Origin: JAICMB01 sp035295125
GTDB lineage: Bacteria > Acidobacteriota > Terriglobia > Bryobacterales > Bryobacteraceae
Length of the DNA: 64,000 bases
Direction: 5' to 3'
Assembly (NCBI GenBank): GCA_035295125.1
Contig: DATGJP010000081.1
Location: 10,827-74,826, forward strand
The position numbers and the translations under genes were made by a program. How positions within the stretch are numbered: the first letter of the stretch is position 1; the number at the start of each line of letters is the position of its first letter. This document shows, piece after piece, positions 51,437 to 59,924 of the stretch. The notes below the pieces were generated by a model. It was not told the DNA's origin. It worked only from the letters and a program-made list of their open reading frames with translations, and did no database searches.

Positions 51437-52136
51437 TCCAAATCGAGGGTTAGAAGGAATCCGCTAGGCGCGGCCATTTTGAACTGACCGGAATTCCTTG
51501 TAAGTGATTGGCTCCCCCCAACACATTCGAATTACGGTTCACAGACACGTTCGGTAAGAGGCCGTCCGAGTAATCCGGGCGCATGTTTTGCTGAACCGGC
51601 GAAGAGGCAACTTCGCATAGAGACGAAGAACATATCCGTTCTGTCGCTGGAACCGGCCGTTTTCAAGCTGTTCGCAACATGCTGGGTGCAGTGAATGTGT
51701 GCCTCTGAGTCTCTCGGCGGGGCTAGTCCGTGAAGCGTAGTTCGAAAAGCGTTTCCGGAAGCCAAACCTTCTGTTCGAACAATTAACGTCTCAGCTGGTT
51801 GACTCGCCGATCGTCCGCAAACTCGTAAGTTCTTCAGGGCGTTAGCATCTCTGTTTTCTCTCCATTGGAACCGGTTCTCAGTTGGGGGAGCCGAGTTGGC
51901 CTCGTTCCACCGGTTTCTGCCGCCGTTTCTTCGCGTCTCTAGTCCCGTCTTCAGAGTTGGTTAACACGGACTCCTAATCGATGGCCCGAGCGAGACAAAG
52001 TTCCACTGAATCCGGAATATCCCACCGCCGGTTATCAGGGAGATATGCCGATTGCTTCGCTGGCGATCAGGCTATCAGGGGGCTGTCGGTCGCGAAGCTA
52101 TCCCGTCGCCTTAGCATCCCCGGCGGACGATCATTT
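51435..52136 (+). repeat. Modular dispersed repeat, copy C (fullest copy, about 700 bp)
   Basis: Three modules can be told apart by comparison with the other copies: 51,435-51,788 (shared with B and partly A), 51,780-51,975 (shared with D and, inverted, A) and 51,975-52,136 (shared with D). It ends at CGGACGATCATTT. It interrupts an IS630 transposase gene at the left end. It contains no gene of recognised function; frames of 78-119 codons exist on both strands. Confidence 0.85.
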
Positions 52137-52284
52137 GATTGCAATTCGGTGAGAACCGCGTCTCGGCCAATCGCTCCCGGCGGTGTTGGCCGTTTACAGT
52201 TCTTAATCGCTCACTCACAGGGAATTCAGGCCAGTCACAATCGAACCTTTGGTCCAAATCCCACTCATGGGCTAACGTTTCGAC

Positions 52285-52857
52285 ATGCGAACGAGCCCTC
52301 GCAGGTCGCGAACTGCCGTTTCGCGAAAGAAGGAAATTAGTGCCCTTATTTGCGCCCTCGGTTCTATCGGGCTGTTCGCCGCCGGCACGGTGTTCCTGAA
52401 TGTGACGTCTATTAAGGGTCCGGACCTCTCGGACTTGACCCCAATGATGAGCGATGTCGACGGCTACGTTCTGTTGAGCTGGTCAAATCTCGCGCGCGAG
52501 ACACGCCCTGTCCCCAGTTCCTTGGCACGACTCGCCGGCCGCCGAGTTCAAGTCCTTGGCTATATGATGACGGGTGAACATCCGCCCAGCAACCGCCGGA
52601 ATGTGCATGATTTTGCACTCTTGCCTGACGCGGGGACCGCATTACACCCCGCTCACCGATTAGGCGACCAAATGATCGCTGTGTCACTGAAAGACAATCA
52701 GGCGGTCCCCTTCATGCCGAAGACTCTGACGTGGGTCCGCGGTACGTTCCATGAACTCGATGGGGACCCGAGTGCATCTCATCCGCTTTACGTAATAGAA
52801 CGGGCGGAAACCCTGCCGGCCAATCTATCCGATATCCGGAACTACTTCAAGTACTAG
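52285..52857 (+). CDS. DUF3299-like membrane-anchored protein
   Basis: 190 residues. A basic N-terminus ('RRSRTAVSRKKEIS') is followed by one membrane helix (about 18-40) and a periplasmic domain with 'SSLARLAGRRVQVLGYMMTGEHPPSNRRNVHDFALLPDAGTALHPAHRLGDQMIAVSL'. The order 'L.G..V...GYm.P', 'f.Llp..g...H....dQ.I.V' matches DUF3299, although the usual Cys is missing. The role is unknown; related proteins accompany exporter genes. It precedes the histidine kinase gene on the same strand by about 130 bases. Confidence 0.65.
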   Translation: MRTSPRRSRTAVSRKKEISALICALGSIGLFAAGTVFLNVTSIKGPDLSDLTPMMSDVDGYVLLSWSNLARETRPVPSSLARLAGRRVQVLGYMMTGEHPPSNRRNVHDFALLPDAGTALHPAHRLGDQMIAVSLKDNQAVPFMPKTLTWVRGTFHELDGDPSASHPLYVIERAETLPANLSDIRNYFKY

Positions 52858-52986
52858 TCGCCGCTCACGTTGAGGATTCATCCATTCACGACCCAACAAG
52901 CCCACCGGTGCGAATATTGAAGAGTGCAATCCGTTTGGCACTCGATAATGTGGGGGCAGCCTGGAGACAGACTCGCCGTCGCTCCC

Positions 52987-54858
52987 ATGCTAAACGAACA
53001 CGAACCATTGATCGTGAACGCAATCGGGCACCTGGCGGGCGCAATTGTGTTCGCAATGTTCCTTGTACTTGCTCTAAAGGGCAGTACGAGGGGGCGGACA
53101 GGACAGGGTTGGCTCTCGGTGGTATCGGCCGGCCTCGCACTTCTGTGGAATGCCGGTTCGCTTGCGGCGATTCTCTTGCCCCCCGGTCCAGCTCATTGGT
53201 TTGTCGAAGCGGTGAGTTTCTGTAGCCTGAGCCTGCTGCCCGCTGTCCTCCTGCACCTCTCTTTGAATAAAAGGTTCCGTGTTTTGGCGCTCATCGGATA
53301 TGCGCTCAGTCTTGCCGCCACAGGGATGCATCTTTGTGAGGATCTACAACCTGCCCTTCACCTTCACAAAACCGCCCTGTGGGTAATAACCTTAGGCTTC
53401 GGAGTGCTAACCATCGTCTACGCGGGCGGGGTCCTACGCACAGACCGGGAATCAAGAGGACGAGCGTCACAAATACTCGCCTCGATGTGCCTGCTGTTGT
53501 TCGCAGTTACCTTTTCGCACTTTGGATCGGGACATCCGCCGCAGCCCTGGAGGGAGTTGTTCGTACACCACGCCGGCATCCCGATCGCGCTTCTGATCCT
53601 CTTGCAGGATTATCGCTTTGTTTTTCTGGATGTGTTTATACGCTTCCTGGCGAACGTAAGTCTCGCGGCACTGCTCAGCTATTTCGGTCTTGGTCTATGG
53701 CTCAAGATGTCGACTCTCGTTCGATCAGCGGGCTCTCTCGCCGATTTAATTGTTGTCGCAGGCCTCTGCGTGCTCCTGATACTATTTGCTTACCTTCGCG
53801 GCGTCCTGCAAAGATTGTTGACACGAGCCATATTCCGCAGTGGCCGGATCGAAGCAACCATTGTGGAGCTGCGATCGAGAGGCGCCAAGACTCGCGATGA
53901 GAACGACTATTTGACATGGGCCGCCAGACGGCTTGCCGATGCCGCTGATACAACGCAGGTTGAACTGCTTGGCTGCGGTGCCGAAAACAGTCTCGACTAT
54001 CCTGCGGTCGCAGACGAGCACCCTTGGCTGACTCGGTATCCTGAGCGGAGTTGGGTCGAGTCTGTCGTCCCGATCCGATTGACAAAGGGCGATGTCCGTT
54101 ACGTCTTATTAGGCCGGAGACGTGGTGGCCGCCGCTATTTGAGCGAAGATTTTCTTTCGCTCAACCGTTTGGCAAGTGTCGTCGCCGAGGAGGTCGAGCG
54201 TCGACGAACTACTGAAATGCAGCGATTGGTGTCTGAAGCAGAACTTCGAGCCCTGCATTCACAGATTAATCCGCACTTCCTGTTCAACGCGCTGAACACA
54301 ATCTACGGCATTATTCCGCGCGAGGCTAGCGGCGCCCGCCGGACGGTTCTTAACCTAGCTGACATCTTCCGCTACTTCCTGCAATCCGATCGAGTTCTCA
54401 TTCCATTGTCCGAAGAGATGAAGATCGTGAAAGCCTACTTGGATATCGAGCATCTTCGACTCGGCACTCGGCTGCATACTACGATTCAAATCGACAAGGA
54501 AGCCGAGCACACTTTGATTCCGGTCCTATCCGTACAGCCCCTTGTGGAGAACGCGATTAAACACGCCCTGTCGGTCCGCCCCGATGATGGGTGGCTACGG
54601 ATACAAGCGAGCACGTTGGATGGGATCCTCAATATAATCGTTGAGGATTCAGGAGCAGGCCCCGCCAAGGCTTCTGGAACTCCGTCCCGGGCCGGCGTGG
54701 GAATCGCAAATGTATCTCGCCGACTGCAGTTGTGCTTTGGCCACGGTTCTGACGTGAAGATTGTCTCGGAGCCAACCGGCACAAAAGTGCAGTTTTCGGT
54801 GCCGCTTACAGAGGCCTCAAGTTCGACGATTTCTGCGATCCATTCAGCGGGGATTTAG
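52987..54858 (+). CDS. LytS/YehU-type sensor histidine kinase
   Basis: About 623 residues from ATG 52,987 (TTG 52,924 and ATG 52,948 are longer options). Seven or eight N-terminal membrane helices fill residues 10-285. A GAF-like region follows (about 300-400), then the His_kinase domain with the phosphoacceptor box 'LHSQINPHFLFNALNTIYG', then the HATPase_c domain with N-box 'PLVENAIKHAL' and G-boxes 'VEDSGAGP' and 'GVGIANVSRRL'. Such kinases sense membrane or small-molecule cues and phosphorylate LytTR regulators. Its response regulator gene begins 75 bases downstream. Confidence 0.93.
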   Translation: MLNEHEPLIVNAIGHLAGAIVFAMFLVLALKGSTRGRTGQGWLSVVSAGLALLWNAGSLAAILLPPGPAHWFVEAVSFCSLSLLPAVLLHLSLNKRFRVLALIGYALSLAATGMHLCEDLQPALHLHKTALWVITLGFGVLTIVYAGGVLRTDRESRGRASQILASMCLLLFAVTFSHFGSGHPPQPWRELFVHHAGIPIALLILLQDYRFVFLDVFIRFLANVSLAALLSYFGLGLWLKMSTLVRSAGSLADLIVVAGLCVLLILFAYLRGVLQRLLTRAIFRSGRIEATIVELRSRGAKTRDENDYLTWAARRLADAADTTQVELLGCGAENSLDYPAVADEHPWLTRYPERSWVESVVPIRLTKGDVRYVLLGRRRGGRRYLSEDFLSLNRLASVVAEEVERRRTTEMQRLVSEAELRALHSQINPHFLFNALNTIYGIIPREASGARRTVLNLADIFRYFLQSDRVLIPLSEEMKIVKAYLDIEHLRLGTRLHTTIQIDKEAEHTLIPVLSVQPLVENAIKHALSVRPDDGWLRIQASTLDGILNIIVEDSGAGPAKASGTPSRAGVGIANVSRRLQLCFGHGSDVKIVSEPTGTKVQFSVPLTEASSSTISAIHSAGI

Positions 54859-54933
54859 GCCGCTCATGGCAGTTTTTCGACCGTCTACGAGTTTTCGTGA
54901 GGCTCCAAAGTCGATCCAACTTACATGTAGCAG

Positions 54934-55698
54934 GTGGACAATCGTGTGCTGAAGGCCCTGATTGTAGACGACGAACCGATCGCTCGCCGTATCTTGCGTG
55001 AGGAGTTGGAACTGCTTCCGGACGTCGCTGTTGTGGGCGAGGCGGGCGATGGTGAGGCAGCGTTGAAGGAGATTGCACATCTCCAACCGGAACTTGTTTT
55101 CCTTGATCTGCAGATGCCTGTGATGAGCGGATTTGAAGTTGTTCGGAACCTAACGGGCCCGAAGCTTCCCGTTGTGGTGATCGTCACGGCTTTCGACGCG
55201 CATGCCATTCAGGCCTTCGAAGCGGGCGCAATCGACTATTTGTTGAAACCGGTCAGCGAAGCCCGGCTAAGGAGAGCCGTTGAGCGGGCTAGGAGGTTGT
55301 TGGACCGGCCCAGCGAGGTTGCCGCAACCGTCGATAAGATTGCAGCGGCCCAACCTCAGGGCGCGCCTCGAAGTAAGAAGGTGGTCGGCCGCAGCGGTGA
55401 GGAATACTTCCTCTTGGATTTGGACGAGATCCTCGCCTTTCAGGCCGATGGCGAGCTGGTTTGGATCATAACGGCGAAGCAACGATTTCTGGCCAGTCAA
55501 AGCCTGCGAGTCATCGAGGATCGGCTCGGCGAGCCACAATTCCAGCGGGTGCACCGTAACGCGATTGTAAACGTGAACCATATTCGGAAGATGAGTGCGC
55601 TCAGCAGTCAACGATGGCTGATCACGCTCAGCAACGCTCTCCAAGTAATCGCCAGCAAACGCCAGGCCCATAACATACGTAAGGTTTTGCATTGGTAG
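54934..55698 (+). CDS. LytTR-family response regulator
   Basis: 254 residues from GTG 54,934. The receiver domain has 'LIVDDEP' (acidic pair), the phosphorylatable Asp in 'LVFLDLQMP' (about D58), the Thr/Ser switch 'IVTAFD' and 'DYLLKPVSEARL' (Lys). A linker rich in Ala and Pro leads to the LytTR DNA-binding domain ('IVGRSGEEYFLLDLDEILAFQADGELVWIIT', 'FQRVHRNAIVNVNHIRKM'). It works with the LytS-like kinase just upstream. The TonB receptor 110 bases downstream is a plausible target. Confidence 0.94.
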   Translation: MDNRVLKALIVDDEPIARRILREELELLPDVAVVGEAGDGEAALKEIAHLQPELVFLDLQMPVMSGFEVVRNLTGPKLPVVVIVTAFDAHAIQAFEAGAIDYLLKPVSEARLRRAVERARRLLDRPSEVAATVDKIAAAQPQGAPRSKKVVGRSGEEYFLLDLDEILAFQADGELVWIITAKQRFLASQSLRVIEDRLGEPQFQRVHRNAIVNVNHIRKMSALSSQRWLITLSNALQVIASKRQAHNIRKVLHW

Positions 55699-55699
55699 A

Positions 55700-55750
55700 C
55701 CAAGGCAGCCTGATGCCGCTCACCGGCAAATTCAGCCCGCTCCCAGGAGT
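55700..55750. repeat. REP-like intergenic repeat (CAGCCT type)
   Basis: 'GGCAGCCTGATGCCGCTCACC' and 'CAAATTCAGCCCGC' match, in inverted orientation, the segments at 30,065 and 3,603. It lies between the response regulator and TonB receptor genes. Confidence 0.4.
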
Positions 55751-55810
55751 TTTGGACCGACTGCAAGATTAGGTTAGGGACGAGCAATCCTACTTCAGAT
55801 ACTGAACGCT

Positions 55811-58477
55811 ATGAAGAGAATTCTCGCTCTTGCTGTTCTTGGTCTGCTTTCACCTGTGCTCGTATCTTCCGGATACGGGCAGTCACTGGGGAATGCAGGA
55901 ACCATCGAGGGAACTGTAGTTGATCCATCCGGGGCAGCCGTGGCAGGCGCAGTTGTGAGTCTTCATAACACGCTCACCGGCCATCAGCAACAGACGGCAT
56001 CGGACTCGCATGGGGCGTTCCGCGTCAGCAACATTCCGTACAATCCTTATCATCTTCAGGTGCTCGCTACCGGGTTCGCTCCGTTTTCGCAGGATGTCGA
56101 CATTCGGAACTCTGTTCCTGTTCAGGTTAAAGCGACGCTGGCACTTGCAGGAACGACTACCAGCGTGAACGTAGAAGGCGGTGTTTCTGAGGCGCTGGAA
56201 GTCGATCCCTCCGCTCACATCGACGCAGATCGTTCCGCGTTGCTCAAGCTTCCAGCGCTGGACCCCGGCGCAGGCTTGAGCCAGGCGATCGTCTATAGCA
56301 CGGGCGGAGTGGCCGCTGATGGAAACGGATTTTTTCACCCCCTCGGTGATCACGCGCAGGTCAGCTTTGTCATCGATGGAGAAAACATTAGCGACCAGCA
56401 AAGTAAGGTGTTTTCGACGCAGCTTCCGGTCAGCGCGATTCAGAGTATGGAGATGGTCACCGGGACACCGGAGGCACAATTCGGAGACAAGACCAGCCTG
56501 GTTGCGAATGTCACGACCCGATCCGGGCTGGGGGCCGCGCGACTCTTCGGCAACGTGGATGCCAACTACGGCTCCTTCGGAACGGCGGGAGGCGATCTTG
56601 GCCTCGGCTGGGGAACTCCGAAATTCGGAAACTTTCTCGCCGTGGACGGCGTTCGCAGCGGCCGCTTTTTGGATACGCCGGAGTTTCTGCCTTATCACGA
56701 CATAGGAAACAACCAAACGCTCTTCGATCGGCTGGATTTTCTGCCGAATGGCCGCGATGCGTTTCATCTCGATCTCTTCATGGCCCGGAATTGGATTCAA
56801 ATCCCAAACGATCTTGACCAACAGGCAGTGGAGCAGGACCAGAGGCAGCGAGTCCTGACGTGGAATATCGCGCCGGGCTACCAGCACACTTTCAGCGCGC
56901 ATTCCCTATTGACCGTGAATCCTTACATTCGTAAGGACCAGTTCAACTACTATCCGAGCAGCGATCCGCTCAATCAGGATCTACCCTCGACGCAAAGCCA
57001 ACAACGGCAACTGCTCAGTTGGGGCGTTAGGGCCGATGTCTCCACAACCACTGGCCGTCACAATATCAAGTATGGACTCGATCTGAAGCAGACCAGACTT
57101 CTGGAGAACTTCCAGTTTGGGATTACCGATCCGACGTTTAATGATCCGTGCATTAACGCGGACGGCACTGCTGTCGGCGATGCCAGCTTGACGAATCCCT
57201 CGCAGTGTGTGGCCGCCGGTTTTGAGCCAAATACTGCCGATAATCCCGATGTCACAGGGACTCCTTTCAGTCCTAGTTTGCTTCCCTTCGATTTAACTCG
57301 CAATGGTGGGTTGCTCGCATACCATGCCGCGCACAACATCAACCAAGCCGCGTTCTACGCGCAGGATGCGATTACCGTGGGCAACTTACTGCTCAGCATC
57401 GGTTTTCGACTGGACCACTATGATGGCCTGGTAACCAAGACAGGCCCGGAGCCGCGCGCCGGAATCGCTTACAACCTCAAAAAAACGAAAACGGTTCTGC
57501 GCGTGGCTTACGCTCGAACGTTCGAAACGCCATTCAACGAGAACTTGTTGCTCTCCAGCGCCACAGGCCTCGGAGGACTGACTCAAAGCGTGTTCGGCTC
57601 TGTCGGCGTGCCCATCGAACCCGGTTTCCGCAATCAGTTCAACACCGGATTCCAGCAGGCGATCGGCAGGTTCCTACTCATCGACGCCGATTATTTTTGG
57701 AAGTACACCCACAATGCGTATGACTTCAGCACACTGCTGAACACGACCATTTCGTTCCCGATCGCCTGGAACAATTCGAAGTTGGATGGCGTGACCGGAA
57801 GGGTGAGCACTACGAATCTGAAGGGTTTTCAAGCGTATTGGACGTTTGGACATACTCGCGCGCGGTATTATCCGCCTGAGACAGGCGGCCTGATCCCTCA
57901 AGGTGCACCGCTGGCGGGTGGCGTCTTCCGCATCGATCATGACCAGGCTCTCCAAGCCACTACGGTGCTGCGGTATCAACACAAGAGCAACGAGTGGATT
58001 GCGTTCACATGGCGTTATGACAGCGGACTCGTGGTGAGCGGCGTGCCCGATGCGGGTTCGGCGCTGATTGGAGGTTCGGCCGGCTTGACACCAAATGAGC
58101 AAGTGTCGATAGGCTTAGCGTGCAACGGCGCGTTCGCGACGGTCGCGAATCCGATTTCCGATTGCGTCGGACCCAATGGCACGCAAGGTTTGGTCACGTC
58201 AAAGCTAATAGTGCTTCCGCAGGGCGGTTATGACAATTTCGCCAGCCAAGAGAACGACGACCACAATCCCGACCGGGTGAAGCCCCGAAACATATTGAAT
58301 CTCGGCATCGGTACCGATAACCTTACCCACACGGAGGGACGGAATCGGATCACGGCATCGTTAACCATCGAAAACCTGACGAACCAGGTCGCTCTATACA
58401 ATTTCCTCTCGACGTTCAGCGGCACGCATTTCTTGCAGCCGAGAACGCTGATTGGCAAGGTCGGGTTCGTGTTTTGA
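55811..58477 (+). CDS. TonB-dependent receptor with carboxypeptidase regulatory-like domain (Oar-like)
   Basis: 888 residues, outer membrane. A signal peptide (MKRILALAVLGLLSPVLVSSGYG) is followed by a CarboxypepD_reg domain ('GTIEGTVVDPSGAAVAGAVVSLHN', 'GAFRVSNIPYNPYHLQVLATGF'), a plug domain ('VSFVIDGENISDQQSKVFSTQLPVSAIQSMEMVTGTPEAQFGDKTS') and a beta-barrel ending in an aromatic residue ('IGKVGFVF'). At 888 residues it is shorter than most acidobacterial Oar-like receptors (1,000-1,200). It probably imports a siderophore, glycan or peptide. The position after the LytS/LytTR pair suggests that this system controls it. Confidence 0.93.
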   Translation: MKRILALAVLGLLSPVLVSSGYGQSLGNAGTIEGTVVDPSGAAVAGAVVSLHNTLTGHQQQTASDSHGAFRVSNIPYNPYHLQVLATGFAPFSQDVDIRNSVPVQVKATLALAGTTTSVNVEGGVSEALEVDPSAHIDADRSALLKLPALDPGAGLSQAIVYSTGGVAADGNGFFHPLGDHAQVSFVIDGENISDQQSKVFSTQLPVSAIQSMEMVTGTPEAQFGDKTSLVANVTTRSGLGAARLFGNVDANYGSFGTAGGDLGLGWGTPKFGNFLAVDGVRSGRFLDTPEFLPYHDIGNNQTLFDRLDFLPNGRDAFHLDLFMARNWIQIPNDLDQQAVEQDQRQRVLTWNIAPGYQHTFSAHSLLTVNPYIRKDQFNYYPSSDPLNQDLPSTQSQQRQLLSWGVRADVSTTTGRHNIKYGLDLKQTRLLENFQFGITDPTFNDPCINADGTAVGDASLTNPSQCVAAGFEPNTADNPDVTGTPFSPSLLPFDLTRNGGLLAYHAAHNINQAAFYAQDAITVGNLLLSIGFRLDHYDGLVTKTGPEPRAGIAYNLKKTKTVLRVAYARTFETPFNENLLLSSATGLGGLTQSVFGSVGVPIEPGFRNQFNTGFQQAIGRFLLIDADYFWKYTHNAYDFSTLLNTTISFPIAWNNSKLDGVTGRVSTTNLKGFQAYWTFGHTRARYYPPETGGLIPQGAPLAGGVFRIDHDQALQATTVLRYQHKSNEWIAFTWRYDSGLVVSGVPDAGSALIGGSAGLTPNEQVSIGLACNGAFATVANPISDCVGPNGTQGLVTSKLIVLPQGGYDNFASQENDDHNPDRVKPRNILNLGIGTDNLTHTEGRNRITASLTIENLTNQVALYNFLSTFSGTHFLQPRTLIGKVGFVF

Positions 58478-59454
58478 GACTCGTAGTCGCGTGATTCGCC
58501 CGCGACGAGAGCGGCCGCTCTCGTCGCACATCCGCTTCTGGTACTGCTGGGGGACATTCTCAACCCTTTTCGGATTCGGCCCGCGACGTGGGCGTCCTGT
58601 CGCCGGTCATCCCCCGAATGCGCTCACCGGTGGCGCCCCGCGCCTCGCCAACCGATTACCTGCTGGTTCGACTGCGCGCGCTGTCCAAGCAAGCCCTTCC
58701 GCAACTTTTGATGTGGGAACAGTCTCACGGGACGGTCAACTGAAGCTCACCGACAGGTTCTCTTTTCATCCGCTTATCTTCAATTCTGTCGCCCACCTCG
58801 AGATGCCAACCCCAATCTTAGGGGCGCCTTTCCGGCCCGGCATACGATAGCGTTGGGAGTGATCCGCGCGAAAACTAGGAACTGCAATGATCTTCACGAC
58901 CGTCGCCGAGACCCTAAAGCATGCAAGGTCGCGCTCGATGCTGGCGACTTCGACGACGCTGCGGGTCGCTTGCAGCGTGTCGTTGACGTTATCGATACCG
59001 CACTCGCGAATGGAGACCTGGATGAGGAGAGGCGGTGCTTCCTCCGGGACTAGCGCTGTTACACAGCAAGAGCAGGGTATCTTGCGTTAAGGAAGCAGAC
59101 CAAAGACGCTTTAGCCGCCATCGGGCACGCGTTTCTGTCCCTGGATCGTAACAACCGGGAGCTATGGGATCCTCCCAAAGGATTCCGGGAGCGTGCAACG
59201 CGCGCCTGCCGGCCTTCGGAACTTCTGGCGTTGCCGTGCAGCCAACGTAAAGCCGCCACGGCGGTCGGCGTTGCCGCTGGTTGCCATCTTGGCTGTAATA
59301 GAGTCCAACAGTTATTGCTGGATGCCGCTCAATGCCGTGTAGGGTACTGAGTTCGAATCCCCGAGGCTGACCGACGTTGCTGTCCGAGAATTCTTCCTTT
59401 TCTGGAGCGGCGTACGTCCGGATTGGACTGACGGTGTCTCAGCGTGTGTGATCG
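58478..59454. other. Intergenic region with 26-bp perfect palindrome and a broken small ORF
   Basis: A perfect 26-bp palindrome (58,502-58,527, centred on GCGGCCGC, arms GCGACGAGAGCGG) follows the TonB receptor stop by 25 bases and probably folds in the mRNA as a terminator-like hairpin without T-run. Near 58,887 a frame 'MIFTTVAETLKHA' seems to continue in another frame as 'KVALDAGDFDDAAGRLQRVVDVIDTALANGDLDEERRCFLRD' (to 59,053), which may be a small frameshifted gene. Nothing else is recognisable. Confidence 0.45.
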
Positions 59455-59856
59455 TCAACCATAGTTCGGATTCGGGCTGGGGAGCCATTCCTTTCTTCGA
59501 GCAATTAACGTCTCAGCTGGTTGACTCGTCGATCGTCGGCAAACTCGTAAGTTCTTCAGGGCGTTAGCGTCTCTGTTTTCTCTCGTTGGAACCGGTTCAC
59601 AGTTGGGGGAGCCGAGTTGGCTGCGTTCCACCGGTTTCTGCCGCCGTTTCTTCGCGTCTCTGGTCCCGTCTTCAGAGTTGGTTAACACGGACTCCTAATC
59701 GATGGCCCGAGCGAGACAAAGTTCCACTGAATCCGGAATATCCCACCGCCGGTTATCAGGGAGATATGCCGATTCCTCCGCGGGCGATTAGCCTATCAGG
59801 GCCTGTCAGTCGCGAAGCTCTCCCGTGGCCTTAGCATCCCAGGCGGACGATCATTT
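59455..59856 (+). repeat. Modular dispersed repeat, copy D (modules 2 and 3)
   Basis: From about 59,490 (CTTCGAGCAATTAACGTCTC) to CGGACGATCATTT at 59,856 it matches copy C. Its left 45 bases match copy A in reverse rather than C. It lies between the TonB receptor and the BNR-protein gene. Confidence 0.85.
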
Positions 59857-59924
59857 CTCCCGCTTTCGGTCTGCTGCCGTAAGAGTCGTTTCTCGCCTTG
59901 TGCTTAGTACTTGAGAATTCCTCG

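Noticed and set aside
49319..52136. Composite transposon bounded by copies B and C
   Set aside because: Neither copy encodes a transposase, and the only transposase piece is a truncated N-terminus, so active composite transposition cannot be claimed.
54916..54930. CopY/BlaI box before the LytTR regulator gene
   Set aside because: The sequence TTACATGTAG contains TACATGTA, which lacks the two-base spacer of TACAnnTGTA.
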